From Bacillota bacterium (GTDB lineage: Bacteria > Bacillota > Clostridia > Tissierellales > Sporanaerobacteraceae): 6,285 nucleotides of DNA. The stretch covers positions 1-6,285 of the forward strand of contig JAKPAR010000132.1 of the NCBI GenBank assembly GCA_029779375.1, in the 5' to 3' direction. The notes beneath the pieces were generated by a model. That model saw only the letters and a list, made by a program, of their open reading frames with translations, made no database searches and was not told where the DNA came from. This document shows, piece after piece, positions 4,947 to 6,285 of the stretch; the first letter of the stretch is position 1, and each line of letters opens with the position of its first letter. The translations under genes and the position numbers were made by a program.

Positions 4947-6285
4947 ATGAATGATGTTTTCATAAGAGAGAATATTTACGAAATACTTGATTATCTAGAT
5001 GAAGGTATTCACATTATTGATAAAAATGGAAGAATAGTCTACTACAACAGATTTGCCCAGACAATTGATGATATAGATAGGGATAGGGCTAAAGGAAGGC
5101 ATATTTTAGAGATATATCCATCTCTATCAGAAGAGACGAGTACACTTCTTACAGTAATGAAAACAGGAGAGCCTATATTAAATGTAGAGCAAACTTTCAT
5201 AAATTATAAAGGCAAAAAGATAACAACTATAAATTCTTCTATTCCCATAAAATCTAAAGGCAAAGTAGTTGGAGCATTAGAAATCTCTCGGGATATAACT
5301 CAAGTCAAGAAAATGTCTGAAACCATAGTGGATCTCCAATCAAAACTCTACGAAAATAGCGAAAAAAAGAATAAAAATCAGAAAGAAAAAGGTAAATACA
5401 ATTTCATAGACATAATAGGAGAAAATAAGAAGATGCTGGCCTTAAAATCATTGGCTCTAAAGGCATCAGATACGGATGCTCCAGTTCTCATATATGGGGA
5501 AACAGGTACCGGTAAAGAATTGTTTGTCCATTCTATTCACAATGCTAGTTCCAGAAAATATGGGCCTTTTATAGCTCAAAACTGTGCAGCACTTCCATCT
5601 AATTTATTGGAAGGAATACTATTTGGAACAGTAAAAGGAGGATTTACAGGAGCGGAAGATAGACAAGGACTCTTTGAACTGGCCAATGGAGGTACTTTGT
5701 TTCTTGATGAAATAAATTCTATGCCTTTAGAGCTTCAAGCAAAGCTTTTAAGAGTACTTCAAGATAGTTCTATAAGGCGAGTAGGAGGTACAAATACTAT
5801 AGATATAGACACTAGAATTATTGCTGCAACTAATATTCCACCAGAAGAAGCTGTGAGGGAAAAAATTCTTAGAAAAGACTTATACTATAGATTAAATGTA
5901 GTGAATCTTGAAATACCTCCACTACGAGAGAGAAGAGACGATATCCCAGTTCTTACAAAATATTTTATTGAAAAATTAAATATAAAATTGAAAAAGTCTG
6001 TTAAAGAAGTATCAGATGAAGTAATGGAAATATTTCTTTCTTATGAATGGGAAGGAAATGTAAGAGAACTTGAAAATACCATAGAGGGTATCATGAGTTT
6101 ATATGATGTAGAAACTATAGAAGTAGAACATTTGCCACAGAAATTTAAAAAACATAGAGATAAGCAGAAAAAAAGTGGAGATGTATCCCTTACAGAATTG
6201 CTTGAGGAAACAGAAAAGTGTATAATACTTGAAACCCTTGAAAAAACTCATTGGAATATAACTCGTTCTGCTGAAAAACTTAAAC
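4947..6285 (+). CDS. PAS-AAA+-Fis sigma-54-dependent transcriptional activator (3' end cut by window)
   Basis: This is a bacterial enhancer-binding protein of the RocR-like architecture, which hydrolyses ATP to open promoters held by sigma-54 RNA polymerase. The window shows 446 complete codons with no stop. A PAS sensor domain spans about residues 9-118 (GIHIIDKNGRIVYYN; GALEISRDIT), followed by a charged, probably coiled linker (120-150). The AAA+ domain (about 153-390) has Walker A GETGTGKE (184-191, K190), the sigma-54 contact loop as GGFTGA (231-236), Walker B GGTLFLDEIN (249-258) with D254 and E255, the arginine-finger segment RKDLYYRLNV (309-318) and sensor II GNVRELEN (370-377). The final visible residues, HWNITRSAEKLK, begin the Fis-type helix-turn-helix; perhaps 15-20 residues are missing. 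No receiver domain is present, so the PAS domain probably senses a ligand. Targets are commonly neighbouring catabolic genes, here outside the window, so no specific function or symbol can be given. Confidence 0.93.
   Translation, partial: MNDVFIRENIYEILDYLDEGIHIIDKNGRIVYYNRFAQTIDDIDRDRAKGRHILEIYPSLSEETSTLLTVMKTGEPILNVEQTFINYKGKKITTINSSIPIKSKGKVVGALEISRDITQVKKMSETIVDLQSKLYENSEKKNKNQKEKGKYNFIDIIGENKKMLALKSLALKASDTDAPVLIYGETGTGKELFVHSIHNASSRKYGPFIAQNCAALPSNLLEGILFGTVKGGFTGAEDRQGLFELANGGTLFLDEINSMPLELQAKLLRVLQDSSIRRVGGTNTIDIDTRIIAATNIPPEEAVREKILRKDLYYRLNVVNLEIPPLRERRDDIPVLTKYFIEKLNIKLKKSVKEVSDEVMEIFLSYEWEGNVRELENTIEGIMSLYDVETIEVEHLPQKFKKHRDKQKKSGDVSLTELLEETEKCIILETLEKTHWNITRSAEKLK

Overview
The window comes from a low-GC, endospore-forming Firmicute, most likely of class Clostridia. 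The coding DNA is strongly AT-rich with A/T-ending codons and strong AGGAGG ribosome binding sites. Four of the six genes are recognisable sporulation or germination genes. I cannot place it to genus. All six genes are on the + strand, and I see no mobile element, CRISPR array, tRNA or rRNA.

Layout: (1) 2-1126, a Ger(x)C-family germinant-receptor lipoprotein, probably the last gene of a gerA-B-C type receptor operon that begins upstream. (2) 1221-1829, spoIIR, the secreted forespore signal that triggers pro-sigma-E processing; a sigma-F-like promoter lies upstream and a strong intrinsic terminator overlaps its 3' end. (3) 1908-4015, the sleB-ypeB pair (spore cortex-lytic enzyme and its partner), tightly coupled behind a sigma-G-like promoter and closed by a 16-bp terminator hairpin. 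(4) 4074-4880, murI (glutamate racemase), whose start codon directly follows the T-tract of that terminator. (5) 4878-4946, a short intergenic stretch with two hairpin-forming inverted repeats. (6) 4947 to the window edge, a PAS-AAA+-Fis sigma-54-dependent activator (bacterial enhancer-binding protein) lacking only the end of its C-terminal helix-turn-helix.

The first four genes all serve the spore. SpoIIR acts early, in forespore to mother-cell signalling. SleB and YpeB are made late in the forespore and stored to degrade cortex at germination. The GerC-type lipoprotein belongs to the inner-membrane receptor that senses germinants. MurI supplies D-glutamate for peptidoglycan and is probably transcribed separately in vegetative cells. 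The regulator's targets lie outside the window.

I found no clear evidence of a wholly new system. The most interesting structure is at 4023-4079. There the sleB-ypeB terminator, a plausible sigma-A promoter for murI and the murI Shine-Dalgarno sequence are superimposed, so that read-through RNA would hide the murI ribosome binding site while RNA started locally would expose it.
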